Shown here one piece after another: positions 26,478 to 35,613 of a stretch of 64,000 bases of DNA. The stretch is from Candidatus Neomarinimicrobiota bacterium (lineage in GTDB: Bacteria; Fidelibacterota; Marinisomatia; Marinisomatales; TCS55), in the NCBI GenBank assembly GCA_018651745.1, contig JABIDL010000037.1, positions 50,136 to 114,135 of the forward strand. Direction: 5' to 3'. Each line of letters opens with the position of its first letter. Position 1 is the stretch's first letter. The position numbers and the translations under genes are program-made. Under the pieces are notes generated by a model. That model was not told the DNA's origin and searched no databases. It saw only the letters and a list, made by a program, of their open reading frames with translations.

Positions 26478-27371
26478 ATGCATAATTCACTTCTAATAGC
26501 AGGATCCATTGCAATTGATTTGATTGAAACACCACAGGATAAAAGGAATGCTATTCTCGGTGGTTCGATTACCCATGCGCTTATTCCAAGCGGGAAAAGA
26601 GTTTCTGTATTTCCGGTTGGAATTATTGGTTCTGATTTCCCGGATGAGGGAATGGATATATATAATTCGTATTCCGAATCGTTGGAAAATATTCAGCAAG
26701 TTGTAGGTCAAACGTTTAGGTGGGGTGGGCGATATCATGAAAACTGGGATAAAAGAGATACGCTTTTTACAGAATTGGGTGTGTTTGAAGATTATCAGCC
26801 GGTTATTTCTAAGTCTGCATGCGATGCGGATGTTATATTTTTAGCCAATATCCACCCGGCACTTCAACTCTCGGTATTGAAGCAATGTAGCAAAGCTCAA
26901 ACGGTCATTACCGATTCTATGAATCTATGGATTGATATTGCGAAAGATGAACTTTTGACTGTATTGCAACAAACGAATATTTTACTTATCAATGAAGAAG
27001 AAGCGCAACAATTAACCAGTCAAAAGAATTTGAACAAGGCAGCTTCTCACATGTTGGAATTGGGTCCGGATACAGTCATAATTAAAAAAGGAAGTAGAGG
27101 ATCTGCCATTTTTACAACGGAAGATTGTACCTGTATTCCGGCAGTGTCTGGAGTGTCGGTGGTAGATCCAACGGGCGCCGGTGACACATTTGGAGGCGGG
27201 ATGGCAGCGTCTCTTGTTTTAGGCGAATCATTAGTAAACGCTGTTTCGGATGGAACGGCATGGGCCTCTACATGTGTAGAAGGTTTTGGAATTGCAAATA
27301 CATTGCTCGCAAAAAGAGAAGAAATAAATCAAAGAAAAAGAAACGTGCTGTCTGGTGTAAGCACTTGTTGA
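26478..27371 (+). CDS. PfkB-family carbohydrate/nucleoside kinase
   Basis: A ribokinase-fold kinase of about 297 residues. The C-terminal signature DPTGAGDTFGGGM carries the catalytic Asp and the anion hole. The N-terminal LIAGSIAIDLIETP and GGSITHA segments fit the group that includes adenosine- and sugar-kinase-like enzymes. I chose the ATG at 26478 because family members begin directly with this strand. An ATG at 26442 would add 12 unmatched residues. The substrate cannot be fixed from sequence. It is divergent from the phosphoesterase gene at 26356. Confidence 0.88.
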   Translation: MHNSLLIAGSIAIDLIETPQDKRNAILGGSITHALIPSGKRVSVFPVGIIGSDFPDEGMDIYNSYSESLENIQQVVGQTFRWGGRYHENWDKRDTLFTELGVFEDYQPVISKSACDADVIFLANIHPALQLSVLKQCSKAQTVITDSMNLWIDIAKDELLTVLQQTNILLINEEEAQQLTSQKNLNKAASHMLELGPDTVIIKKGSRGSAIFTTEDCTCIPAVSGVSVVDPTGAGDTFGGGMAASLVLGESLVNAVSDGTAWASTCVEGFGIANTLLAKREEINQRKRNVLSGVSTC

Positions 27372-27427
27372 AAAAATAGAATCCCATTACATTCTAATGT
27401 CCTTTTAAGGTAACTATTGAGGAAACT

Positions 27428-28507
27428 ATGTTAAAAAAATACCAATTATCATTAATAACTCTTTTGTCATCCGCTGTGATATTCTTGGGTTGTCCTCCCG
27501 CCGAGCTTACATCGGCTAGGGTATATTTAAATGAAGAGAACTTTGAAAGGGCTGAGGAATTTCTTCTGAAAACCATGGAAATCGCCCCCGAAAATGCCGA
27601 AGCTCCCGCGCTACTGGGAAATGAGATTTACGGGAAACGACAAGAATGGAATAAGATGAACGAAATGTTTGAAAAGGCGCTGTCAATCAATTCGCAGGAA
27701 ACAATGCCCGATGGAATGACAATCGAACAATATGTCAAAAATAGTAGGTATTTCAATTGGACAACCTCATTTAACGTAGCCATTACAGAATATAATAAGG
27801 TTATTCATCTTATCGGCGAAGACCGAAAATCAGCAATGATTGAAGTGCTTCCATTATTTTTAGCCTCAAAAAATATTCATCCGGGAGAATCTCAAACATA
27901 TCCGGTTCTTGCTACGGTATTTTTTGAAACAGGAGATACTTCTCAGGCAGTTGCGTCTTTAGAAATGGGCTATGAACTCGGTCCGGATGAAATTGGTATT
28001 AATCACACAAGCGGACAGATTTATCTCCGCTTAGGCGAAAAAGAAAAGGCTGTCACATTTTTGAGGAAAGCGTCAGAGCTTGATCCGAGTAATTCACAAA
28101 TCACTCGTCAGTTAGCCACGGTGTATTATGATCTAGGGAGAACTGAAGAATCAATTAAAACGTTTGAGGATGCCATCGAGAAAGAAGAAGATAAAATCAT
28201 TAAAGCAGATTTGTATTACAATCTAGGAATTTTGAATATGCAATTAGGTGAGTTCGATACCGCAGAGGATAATTTTTTCTGGGCGAATGATTTAAATCCT
28301 GATGATACGGAAGCGCTGTTGAGAATGGCTCAAACATTTGAACGTGCAGAAAAATGGCGGAAAGCAGGAAAATTTTACAGAGAACTCATTGCTGAAGATC
28401 CGGATGTAAAGGAATATTATTTGGGTATGGTGCGCGTGCTGACCCAGCAGGGAAAACCGCAGGATGCTCAGCGGTATTATGATAAAGCCCAAAGGGCCGG
28501 GAATTAG
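27428..28507 (+). CDS. TPR-repeat lipoprotein
   Basis: A 359-residue lipoprotein (lipobox IFLGC, Cys22) made almost entirely of tetratricopeptide repeats. Helical pairs such as FERAEEFLLKTMEIAPENAEA and TAEDNFFWANDLNPDD are visible. TPR arrays mount protein-protein interactions, here at the periplasmic face of a membrane. No enzymatic domain. It lies 56 bases after the PfkB gene on the same strand and converges on the DUF58 gene. TPR lipoproteins often accompany MoxR/DUF58 systems, so a functional link to the genes at 28517-30408 is possible. Confidence 0.87.
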   Translation: MLKKYQLSLITLLSSAVIFLGCPPAELTSARVYLNEENFERAEEFLLKTMEIAPENAEAPALLGNEIYGKRQEWNKMNEMFEKALSINSQETMPDGMTIEQYVKNSRYFNWTTSFNVAITEYNKVIHLIGEDRKSAMIEVLPLFLASKNIHPGESQTYPVLATVFFETGDTSQAVASLEMGYELGPDEIGINHTSGQIYLRLGEKEKAVTFLRKASELDPSNSQITRQLATVYYDLGRTEESIKTFEDAIEKEEDKIIKADLYYNLGILNMQLGEFDTAEDNFFWANDLNPDDTEALLRMAQTFERAEKWRKAGKFYRELIAEDPDVKEYYLGMVRVLTQQGKPQDAQRYYDKAQRAGN

Positions 28508-28516
28508 CAGATTTTC

Positions 28517-29416
28517 TTACCCTACCCTTTGCCGTTTTCTTAAATATTCATTCAGAGCCAAATCGAGACTCTGGTCGGTAAATAGAGGGACATAATCAAT
28601 TTTACGATTTTGACATTCTTTTCTGTATTTATTTTGAACATCTTTTATCAATTCTTTATATGCTGTTCTGATTTGCCAGGGTTCGGTCGTAATCGTTTCG
28701 CCGGTTTCTAAATCCAAAAATTTTGACCGTGTATTAAATTGGAATTGTTCTTCTTGCCTATCCAATATATGAAAAACAATAACTTCTTGATTGTTATGCC
28801 GGAAATGTTTTAACCCGGAAATAACCGAATCAAAATTATCGAATAAATCAGAAATGACGATTACCAATCCCCTTTTGGATATGCGATCTGCCATTTCATG
28901 GAGAACATTCCCCAATTGAGTTTGTTTGCCTGGTTTAGCATGTTCCAGTTTCCCCAATATCGCATTCAATTGAGATTGAGTTGATTTTGGTGAAATAAGC
29001 GATTGAATTTCTTCATCAAATAGCACAAGCCCAACGCCATCTCGTTGGCGAACCATCAAGTAGGATAGAGCTGCAGCGAGGTAACCACTATAATCCAACT
29101 TGGATACGGTTCCACTGGAAAACGCCATTGATTTGCTCGTATCCATAAGAATGAATGACCGAAGATTGGTTTCTTCCTCAAATCGTTTGATATAATACCG
29201 ATCAGTTTTACCATATAGTTTCCAATCAACATGACGAATGTTATCGCCGGGATTGTACGCCATATGATCTGCAAACTCAACGCTGAATCCATGGAATGGA
29301 CTTTTATGCTGGCCGATAAGATACCCTTCAACGACCAACCTTGCCCGCAGGCCCATTGAATTAAGTCTGGCAACCATTTCCGGTTGGAGAAATTTCCTTT
29401 TATCAACGTTGTTCAA
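28517..29416 (-). CDS. DUF58 (von Willebrand-like) protein
   Basis: A 299-residue DUF58 protein. The family core GDNIRHVDWKLYGKTDRYYIKRFEEE is visible at about residues 56-81, followed by a vWA-like metal site DTSKSMAFSS (DxSxS, MIDAS). DUF58 proteins almost always pair with a MoxR ATPase and are thought to work as substrate adaptors or inhibitors in protein-complex assembly. Here the start overlaps the upstream moxR gene by 4 bases. The BatA/BatB/BatD partners that often follow are not in the window. Confidence 0.93.
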   Translation of the reverse strand: MNNVDKRKFLQPEMVARLNSMGLRARLVVEGYLIGQHKSPFHGFSVEFADHMAYNPGDNIRHVDWKLYGKTDRYYIKRFEEETNLRSFILMDTSKSMAFSSGTVSKLDYSGYLAAALSYLMVRQRDGVGLVLFDEEIQSLISPKSTQSQLNAILGKLEHAKPGKQTQLGNVLHEMADRISKRGLVIVISDLFDNFDSVISGLKHFRHNNQEVIVFHILDRQEEQFQFNTRSKFLDLETGETITTEPWQIRTAYKELIKDVQNKYRKECQNRKIDYVPLFTDQSLDLALNEYLRKRQRVG

Positions 29417-30408
29417 TCTTGATTCCCGGCTGTAACAAGTTTAGTTAAAATGGAATCGACGGTCATTCCTTCGGCCTCAGCATTAAAATTGGGGATTACA
29501 CGATGGCGTAAAACAGGAAGTGCAAGCGCCTCTACGTCTTTAATACTGGGAGATGGGCGGCCATCCAAAACAGCTTTTGCTTTTGCACCCAGAATTAGAT
29601 ATTGAGATGCTCTTGGTCCCGCCCCCCATTCAATCCATTCTTGGATAAAGGTTGGTGCTTGATCTGCGTAAGGTCGCGTTGCAGATGCAAGGTCCACCGC
29701 AAATTCCACAACATTATCTGCAACAGGAACTCTAAGAACCAAATCCTGAAATGCCAACATTTCATTTTTTGAAATAACTTTAGAGAGCGGGTTTTCATGC
29801 GAACCGGTTGTCATTTGTACAATAGAAACCTCTTCATCCCGTGAGGGATAATCAATATTGATTGTAAACATGAATCTGTCCAACTGAGCTTCCGGAAGCG
29901 GATAGGTGCCTTCTTGTTCAATTGGGTTTTGTGTAGCGAGGACAAAGAAGGGTTCATCCAGTTTGTAAGTTTGTCCAGAAGCCGTTACGCTATGTTCCTG
30001 CATACTTTCTAAAAGGGCAGCCTGTGTTTTGGGTGGCGTTCGATTAATTTCGTCAGCTAAAACCATATTACCGAAAATGGGACCTTTAAAGAATCGAAAT
30101 TCACGTTTTCCTGTGTTTTGATCTTCCTCGATGATTTCAGTCCCAGTAATATCACTTGGCATAAGATCAGGAGTAAACTGAATACGGCTGAATTTGAGAT
30201 CAAGCAATTCGGATAAAGACTTAATCATAAGTGTTTTGGCTAATCCCGGGACACCGACAATTAGTGTATGTCCGCGTGATAATAATGCAATCAAAATATG
30301 GTCTAACACAACTGTCTGCCCAATAATGCGTTTACTGATTTCCTGGTGAAACTGTTTCCTAATTTCAGAAAGGCGCTCTACCAGTTTTGTATCGTTATTT
30401 TCTGTCAT
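29413..30408 (-). CDS. MoxR-family AAA+ ATPase
   Basis: A 331-residue AAA+ ATPase. Walker A is GVPGLAKT (about residues 57-64), Walker B LADEINRTPPKTQAALLESMQE, and sensor 1 LATQNPIEQEGTYPLPEAQLDRF, all in MoxR form. MoxR proteins are chaperone-like ATPases for metal-cofactor insertion, cell-envelope stress and related assembly. Operon with DUF58 downstream (4-base overlap). Its upstream side borders the decayed region 30475-30792. Confidence 0.95.
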   Translation of the reverse strand: MTENNDTKLVERLSEIRKQFHQEISKRIIGQTVVLDHILIALLSRGHTLIVGVPGLAKTLMIKSLSELLDLKFSRIQFTPDLMPSDITGTEIIEEDQNTGKREFRFFKGPIFGNMVLADEINRTPPKTQAALLESMQEHSVTASGQTYKLDEPFFVLATQNPIEQEGTYPLPEAQLDRFMFTINIDYPSRDEEVSIVQMTTGSHENPLSKVISKNEMLAFQDLVLRVPVADNVVEFAVDLASATRPYADQAPTFIQEWIEWGAGPRASQYLILGAKAKAVLDGRPSPSIKDVEALALPVLRHRVIPNFNAEAEGMTVDSILTKLVTAGNQD

Positions 30409-30474
30409 AATTTATTTCCTCTTTAAAAAAATGAACCAAAACTTACACGGGCTTTAACCCTGAATCAATCTTAA

Positions 30475-30792
30475 TGTCTTGCGCTATGGCTTGTTCCATC
30501 AAATATTCCAGCCACTTCAATTATAACGAATACAGCGCTTAAAAGACCATCACATCGCCTCATTGCAGACTTGAAAGAACAGGTTAGCGATAGAACGGGA
30601 TTTTCCGGACAAACTGCGATTATTCTCGGATGAGTATTTAACACCTTATCAGAATCTTTAACGGATAAACAATCCATGCCGTATTCAGAATTAAATGTGT
30701 TTCCGGTATCCACAGTAGAAGGCTATACCGGCGAATCATTTACAGTATTAATTTCAACCATCATTGAAGGTATGAAAATAGAAAAGAATTGA
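30475..30792 (+). pseudogene. Decayed ORF of unknown family with an internal TGA
   Basis: The 422-base gap between moxR and the beta-helix gene contains one plus-strand frame that reads like a protein for 105 codons. It is broken only by a TGA at 30631-30633 and lacks a usable start. The first part reads LWLVPSNIPATSIITNTALK to DRTGFSGQTAIILG. After the TGA it reads VFNTLSESLTDKQSMPYSEL to STIIEGMKIEKN. I do not recognise the family. The composition is much more protein-like than the 80-codon minus-strand ORF over the same bases. It could be a gene that lost its start and gained a stop. Confidence 0.35.
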
Positions 30793-30830
30793 GCCGATGA
30801 ATAAACAAAACCGACCGGTAGTGGAAGCGG

Positions 30831-33080
30831 CTATTTAAGCAGAACTATTTTACGTGAATCTAATCTTTTTCCGTCGCTTATTTGTAAAAAGTACGTTCCT
30901 GATGCAAGATTGTTACCGTCCAATGAGAAACTATGCTGACCTGTGCCTAACCATGCATTTAATTGTTCCTTTATTAACCGGCCTTTTATATCATACAATT
31001 TGATTGATAAGACAGCGGGAAAAGGCACTTCAAATTTAATGGTGATATTCGAATTGAATGGATTTGGGTAGGCAGACTGAAGTCGCAGTTTTTTGGGTAA
31101 GATTGCTTCCGGTGTAATTTTTAGCCTTTGGTATTCAAGGGCTCCGATATCAGGCGCTTCCCCAACATAGTTATTTGGAGAAAGATTTACAATTGTATCT
31201 CCGTCCCACACAAAAAATGCTGTACCGGCATCAATCGCCGCCGAGGATGCTGATAAAGAATAATCATTGGAGTCAAGTAGACTGAATTGGGGATCGGAAC
31301 TCATATTCCCATCAAGCAACGTTACATTTTGGGATATATTATCCAAATCTTGTACAATGTTGTGAGAAAAAATAACTTCATTTGTCGTCATTCCACCCCA
31401 AACAGTCATTTGGGAAGGGGCGTTCCCCCAAAATATGCAGTTTGCAAAGCGTGTACTTCCTCCGTCATGTCCGTCCACAATCACAGCGCCATACGAATTG
31501 GAATTTGCTATGAAGTTGTCCGCGAATGTACAGTTCACAAAATCTACGTTTTTCTTTGATTCCACATATACAATAGTTTGACTCCCACCTCCACCCGACA
31601 AGTTCACCTCATTCAAATTATTGGTAAATACGCAGTTTTCTATTCGCCTGCTTTGTGCAGAAGTAGCGAAGGAATGATGATTGACACGTAATGCAAGTGC
31701 GCCTGTCGAGCCGGTAATTCCGTAATAATAAGGTACACCATTCATAAAGCGACAATTTTCAATGGTAATGAAATAGTAATAAAAGGTACTGATATATCCA
31801 GAATTATTAATGAAGTCACAATCTCTTATGGTTATACTGGTTGAATCCGGGCATAATGAACCAGAGTAATATGTGGATTTAATAATATAATGCATGGAGT
31901 TTTGGGTGAATAAAAGGTCTTCTAACAATACATTTATATTTTGGTTCAATACCAAAACGCCTTCCATGTCGTATTGGTCCCGTCTTCCTGCATTCCTGAT
32001 TTGGAATGAAGAAAGAGTAAAGTCTCTTTTATTTTCCAAATAAGCACTCATAGCAGGATCCAGCGACCCATCTAAATCAAATATCGTTTCTTCTTTTCCT
32101 GCGCCAACAATAGAGACGTAACTGCGAAGGTTGAGAGGCAAGAATTCCCCACTGCCGGAAAATGAGTACGTCCCCGGCGCTAAGTGAATGGTTCCGCGGT
32201 TTTCAGTATCAGCCGCAACAAGCGCGAGTGCATAATGAACATTTTTCAAAGGTTCATTTAAGGATGCGCCGGAGTTTTTATTACGTCCGGTTTCCGGATC
32301 AACATACAGGTTTGAATATTTTTGATCTATCTTTCCATGTTTGATATCTAAAACATCATTACGCCCTGTTCGGAAAAAATATCTGGACGGGTATTTCACA
32401 GTAGCAGTATCAAGATATATATCAATCGGATACCGAGGATTAAACCCGCCGTGACTTATATCGTTGTACCCTCCGGACCAATTCAAATAAACATTGCACC
32501 GGTTTACCGGATCAAAGGCAGCATTCCCTTGGTGGTAAATCGAAATTCCGCCTCCTGCCTTATCCGCATTAAAATTCTGTGTTACTGTTAGATTCGAAAG
32601 GAATGGGAAGGTGCCCTCAGCGATAGTAATTCCTCCACCGTTATTAAAACCCTCACCCATGGAATAGTTTTTGGTAATATAACAATTCTTAATGGTGGGG
32701 CTGCTGTTTCGTATAATAATTCCACTCCCGTTGGTGATAGTGAACCCGTTTAAGATGGCAGACCGAGTTTCGTAGGAATCAAATTTGACCACACTGCCAC
32801 TCTTATTCCCGTCAATAATGGTGTTGTAAATAAATGAATCATCTTCATCAAAAATGTAATGAGAACAAACAAGGATATTTTTCCCATTGTAATCAAGATT
32901 TTCAATATACCTACCCGGTGACACTAAAATCGTGTCACTCGCCTGTGCCGAATCTATGGCTGTCTGTATAGAAACATAATCACTGCTTGAATCAGGATTT
33001 ACCTTTATGATTGCACTTTGTAACATCCCTGAAAAAAGAGTAAAAATAATGGGTTTTACAATAGTCATCAGAAATACCAC
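30831..33080 (-). CDS. Exported parallel beta-helix (PbH1) protein with T9SS sorting domain
   Basis: A 749-residue exported protein. After the signal peptide comes a DUF1565/pectate-lyase-like right-handed beta-helix: VNPDSSSDYVSIQTAIDSAQ leads it in, and PbH1-type strands such as SPTIKNCYITKN and SITIRDCDFINN follow to about residue 640. The C-terminus is a T9SS type-A domain with SAYPNPFNSNITIKF. Beta-helices of this type bind or cleave polysaccharides, and no catalytic residues can be assigned here. It lies 3 bases downstream of the amidotransferase-like gene, so both are likely co-expressed surface proteins. Confidence 0.87.
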   Translation of the reverse strand: MVFLMTIVKPIIFTLFSGMLQSAIIKVNPDSSSDYVSIQTAIDSAQASDTILVSPGRYIENLDYNGKNILVCSHYIFDEDDSFIYNTIIDGNKSGSVVKFDSYETRSAILNGFTITNGSGIIIRNSSPTIKNCYITKNYSMGEGFNNGGGITIAEGTFPFLSNLTVTQNFNADKAGGGISIYHQGNAAFDPVNRCNVYLNWSGGYNDISHGGFNPRYPIDIYLDTATVKYPSRYFFRTGRNDVLDIKHGKIDQKYSNLYVDPETGRNKNSGASLNEPLKNVHYALALVAADTENRGTIHLAPGTYSFSGSGEFLPLNLRSYVSIVGAGKEETIFDLDGSLDPAMSAYLENKRDFTLSSFQIRNAGRRDQYDMEGVLVLNQNINVLLEDLLFTQNSMHYIIKSTYYSGSLCPDSTSITIRDCDFINNSGYISTFYYYFITIENCRFMNGVPYYYGITGSTGALALRVNHHSFATSAQSRRIENCVFTNNLNEVNLSGGGGSQTIVYVESKKNVDFVNCTFADNFIANSNSYGAVIVDGHDGGSTRFANCIFWGNAPSQMTVWGGMTTNEVIFSHNIVQDLDNISQNVTLLDGNMSSDPQFSLLDSNDYSLSASSAAIDAGTAFFVWDGDTIVNLSPNNYVGEAPDIGALEYQRLKITPEAILPKKLRLQSAYPNPFNSNITIKFEVPFPAVLSIKLYDIKGRLIKEQLNAWLGTGQHSFSLDGNNLASGTYFLQISDGKRLDSRKIVLLK

Positions 33081-33083
33081 ATG

Positions 33084-35327
33084 TTATTTAAGCAGTAAAA
33101 GTTTACCCTTTTTATGTTCACGGATTCCGTTAAGGTGATAGAAATACATTCCGGAGGAAACAGAGTCACCCCAATGGTTTTTCCCATTCCAGTCAATCGC
33201 GTAGGATCCTTTTTGGAAATTCCCTTCCGCTAATGATGCTATTTTTCTCCCCCTAATATCAAAAATCGAAAGTGAAAGCCATGTATCTTTTTCCAATCCA
33301 AATTGAATGGTTGTTTTTAGATTGAAAGGATTGGGAGCCGTTTGTACATAACTGAAAGCATTTGGTGAATGGTCATTTTTCTTTTTTTCATCAACCATTT
33401 TAAGCGTAACAAAAGCAGTGCCATTTTCCCTTCGGACATGGCTCGTAACGGGAATCTGTTTTACCATGGAAAACCCATTCTGGTTTGTGGTTGTCCGCCC
33501 TCGTAGATTTTGTGTTATGACATCGTAAGTAAGATTGGGGATATCTTCAATCTTTGCGTACAATTTTAGATTGATAGGGCACCCTTCAACCCGCTCCGAT
33601 CCCACACACTTCCCATCTTTAAAAGCACCCAATTCAATAATGTTGGCCCCATTTTCAATACTTTCAATTATTACAGGCTGGTAATATTCTTTTTCTTCAT
33701 ACGTAAAATGAGGAGTGTAAGTGATTTCAGAAGGCTCGGTTTCAGACGTTTCATTCGGGGTATTCCAAGTAAATGTTATTTCATCTTCAATATCCAATTC
33801 AATGTCCAGTAAGTACGTGTTCCCGTATTCCATTTTCAGACTGCAGTCTTCGGGATCTTCACTTCCGCATCCCATATACGGAAGAAATTCACCGTCTTCC
33901 ACCGCCATAAACCAATGCTGTCCTTTTAAGAGTGTTAGGTGGTTTTTTACTTCTTGCGGTAGCGCATCAAGAGGTGATTGTGCTGTCGGCAAAAAATAAT
34001 TTATCCAGTTTTCACCGTCTTCAAGGGTGATGGGGGTTCCAGAATCAACCACTTCTCCCTGAACCGGTAATAAATAGGCGGAAGCACTATCAGACATCTT
34101 CATTTTATAACCTCGGGTACTATTGAAATTCCCCAGCCCGTTATTATCCCATGTTGAATCAATTGGATCCCATGCCATAATGCCCGATTCTGTATATCTG
34201 ACTTCTTCAACAAAGGGCACTAAAGTTTCCAAGACCAGTTCGGACGATGTTGAATCGTTATCGAGAAGCCGGGGAAAGCCTATCCAATTCCACCCTTTAT
34301 TGAGGGTTTTAGATTCAATACCAGTTATGGTATCAAAATTCTCAAGAAGTATTACATCTTGGATTGGATGCAAGATGACAAATGAGTGATCATCCATATC
34401 ATTTTGCCAGCTGTATGGGTCACTTGAAATTGTCATGATGGACTTATAAGCACCTTTAAAATCCTGGGATTCAGGAAAAGCAACAGTGTAAACAAGAGGA
34501 TGATTGGTATTGTTGTTGTCAATTCGTCGGAATCCATAGAGTTGCTCTCCATCAGAAAAGATGAAATTCTTGTCTCCAGATCCCTGGAAAAAATTTGGAT
34601 TACTAAGAGCTTGATTTATCCCGCTTAATACATCGTAATCATTTATAGCTATGTGTAACATTAACCAAGAGAAATAAATTTCAGAATCTACCACACATTG
34701 CCAACCACCGGTGGACGATTCATCTTCCCAATCGCTGCCGCACGCATTACCCGAAGAGGTTATGTAACCTTCGAACGTTTGCGGAGGATGCTCGTTTAGC
34801 CAATTGGGGTCAATCCCTAGTATAAGATCCCTAACAATCTCTTTTTCAATCGTGCCGTTATGTGCAAAAGAATAGTCTCGTCCGTCTTCACCGTTCCAAA
34901 TAAATGGATGAGGATTAGGTATACCTTGGGATCCTGTAGTTGCGCGCCTAACGTGACCTAAAGCTAGGTTAGCAATTTCATCATTAATAGCATATAATAT
35001 AGAATCTTGAGCATTGTTATAATTCCAACTATTCCATGCTGGTTCTACACCTCTAAAAATCTGGTTTTCAAGCAATATTAAAGGGTTTTTGTTACTATAG
35101 AAGAGTAGTCCCCATCCATCGTCACTATTATACTCCCAAGACGAACCTGAGCCCCCCTGCAATTTTAATCGATTAAGTTGGGCATCAATAAAAGTCATTA
35201 CATTATTATGATATGGACCGCTACTGTCATAACCATTTTTCATAATAACTCCCCATAGTTTTGAACCTTGTAGCGATTGCATTGGAGATAGGCAAATAGT
35301 AATAGTAATTATTACTTTGAAAACCAT
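33084..35327 (-). CDS. Exported class-II glutamine-amidotransferase-like protein with T9SS sorting domain
   Basis: A 747-residue exported protein. The N-terminal part (about residues 22-260) matches the Ntn-type class II amidotransferase fold (GATase_4/YafJ-like): KLWGVIMKN, DGWGLLFY (70-77), GHVRRATTG (124-132), NPHPF (138-142) and FAHNGTI (154-160). In known members the nucleophile is an N-terminal Cys at the position before R/K-L-W-G. Here that residue is Ser22 (codon TCA). If signal peptidase cuts after Gly21, Ser22 becomes the N-terminus. The rest is beta-rich linkers and a T9SS type-A C-terminus (TAPNPFNLKTTIQF). Amidotransferases are normally cytoplasmic, so secretion is striking. Activity is uncertain. 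Confidence 0.82.
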   Translation of the reverse strand: MVFKVIITITICLSPMQSLQGSKLWGVIMKNGYDSSGPYHNNVMTFIDAQLNRLKLQGGSGSSWEYNSDDGWGLLFYSNKNPLILLENQIFRGVEPAWNSWNYNNAQDSILYAINDEIANLALGHVRRATTGSQGIPNPHPFIWNGEDGRDYSFAHNGTIEKEIVRDLILGIDPNWLNEHPPQTFEGYITSSGNACGSDWEDESSTGGWQCVVDSEIYFSWLMLHIAINDYDVLSGINQALSNPNFFQGSGDKNFIFSDGEQLYGFRRIDNNNTNHPLVYTVAFPESQDFKGAYKSIMTISSDPYSWQNDMDDHSFVILHPIQDVILLENFDTITGIESKTLNKGWNWIGFPRLLDNDSTSSELVLETLVPFVEEVRYTESGIMAWDPIDSTWDNNGLGNFNSTRGYKMKMSDSASAYLLPVQGEVVDSGTPITLEDGENWINYFLPTAQSPLDALPQEVKNHLTLLKGQHWFMAVEDGEFLPYMGCGSEDPEDCSLKMEYGNTYLLDIELDIEDEITFTWNTPNETSETEPSEITYTPHFTYEEKEYYQPVIIESIENGANIIELGAFKDGKCVGSERVEGCPINLKLYAKIEDIPNLTYDVITQNLRGRTTTNQNGFSMVKQIPVTSHVRRENGTAFVTLKMVDEKKKNDHSPNAFSYVQTAPNPFNLKTTIQFGLEKDTWLSLSIFDIRGRKIASLAEGNFQKGSYAIDWNGKNHWGDSVSSGMYFYHLNGIREHKKGKLLLLK

Positions 35328-35613
35328 TGTTCATATCCTTTTTGCATGCCTTTTTCTTACTTTTTACCTTTCTGGATAGAAATTATACTGAAGGCGATCT
35401 AGATACAAGTAGTAATCGAAACAGTTGCAATTACTCCAAAAAATACATCATTGGGTGTTTTATACCAAAGTCTATATCCATAGAATAATTAACTAAGAGT
35501 CATGAGTAGAATGCATACGATTATAAGCTGTAAGTTCCTATATGATACTGAGAAACAAATAAGTTAAGCTAGTGCTAAAATAATTGTATTTGGAATATTG
35601 ATACAATTTTTTT
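35328..35613. other. Intergenic stretch with a possible decayed minus-strand membrane ORF
   Basis: No intact gene. On the minus strand one frame from about 35560 down to a stop at 35399-35401 reads like a small membrane protein (SYRNLQLIIVCILLMTLS, then after a stop LFYGYRLWYKTPNDVFFGVI). It has at least two internal stops. The family is not recognised and the reading is weak. Confidence 0.25.

Noticed and set aside
30471-30713. 80-codon minus-strand ORF between moxR and the beta-helix gene
   Set aside because: The opposite strand reads far more like protein over the same bases, so this is probably a shadow of the decayed gene.
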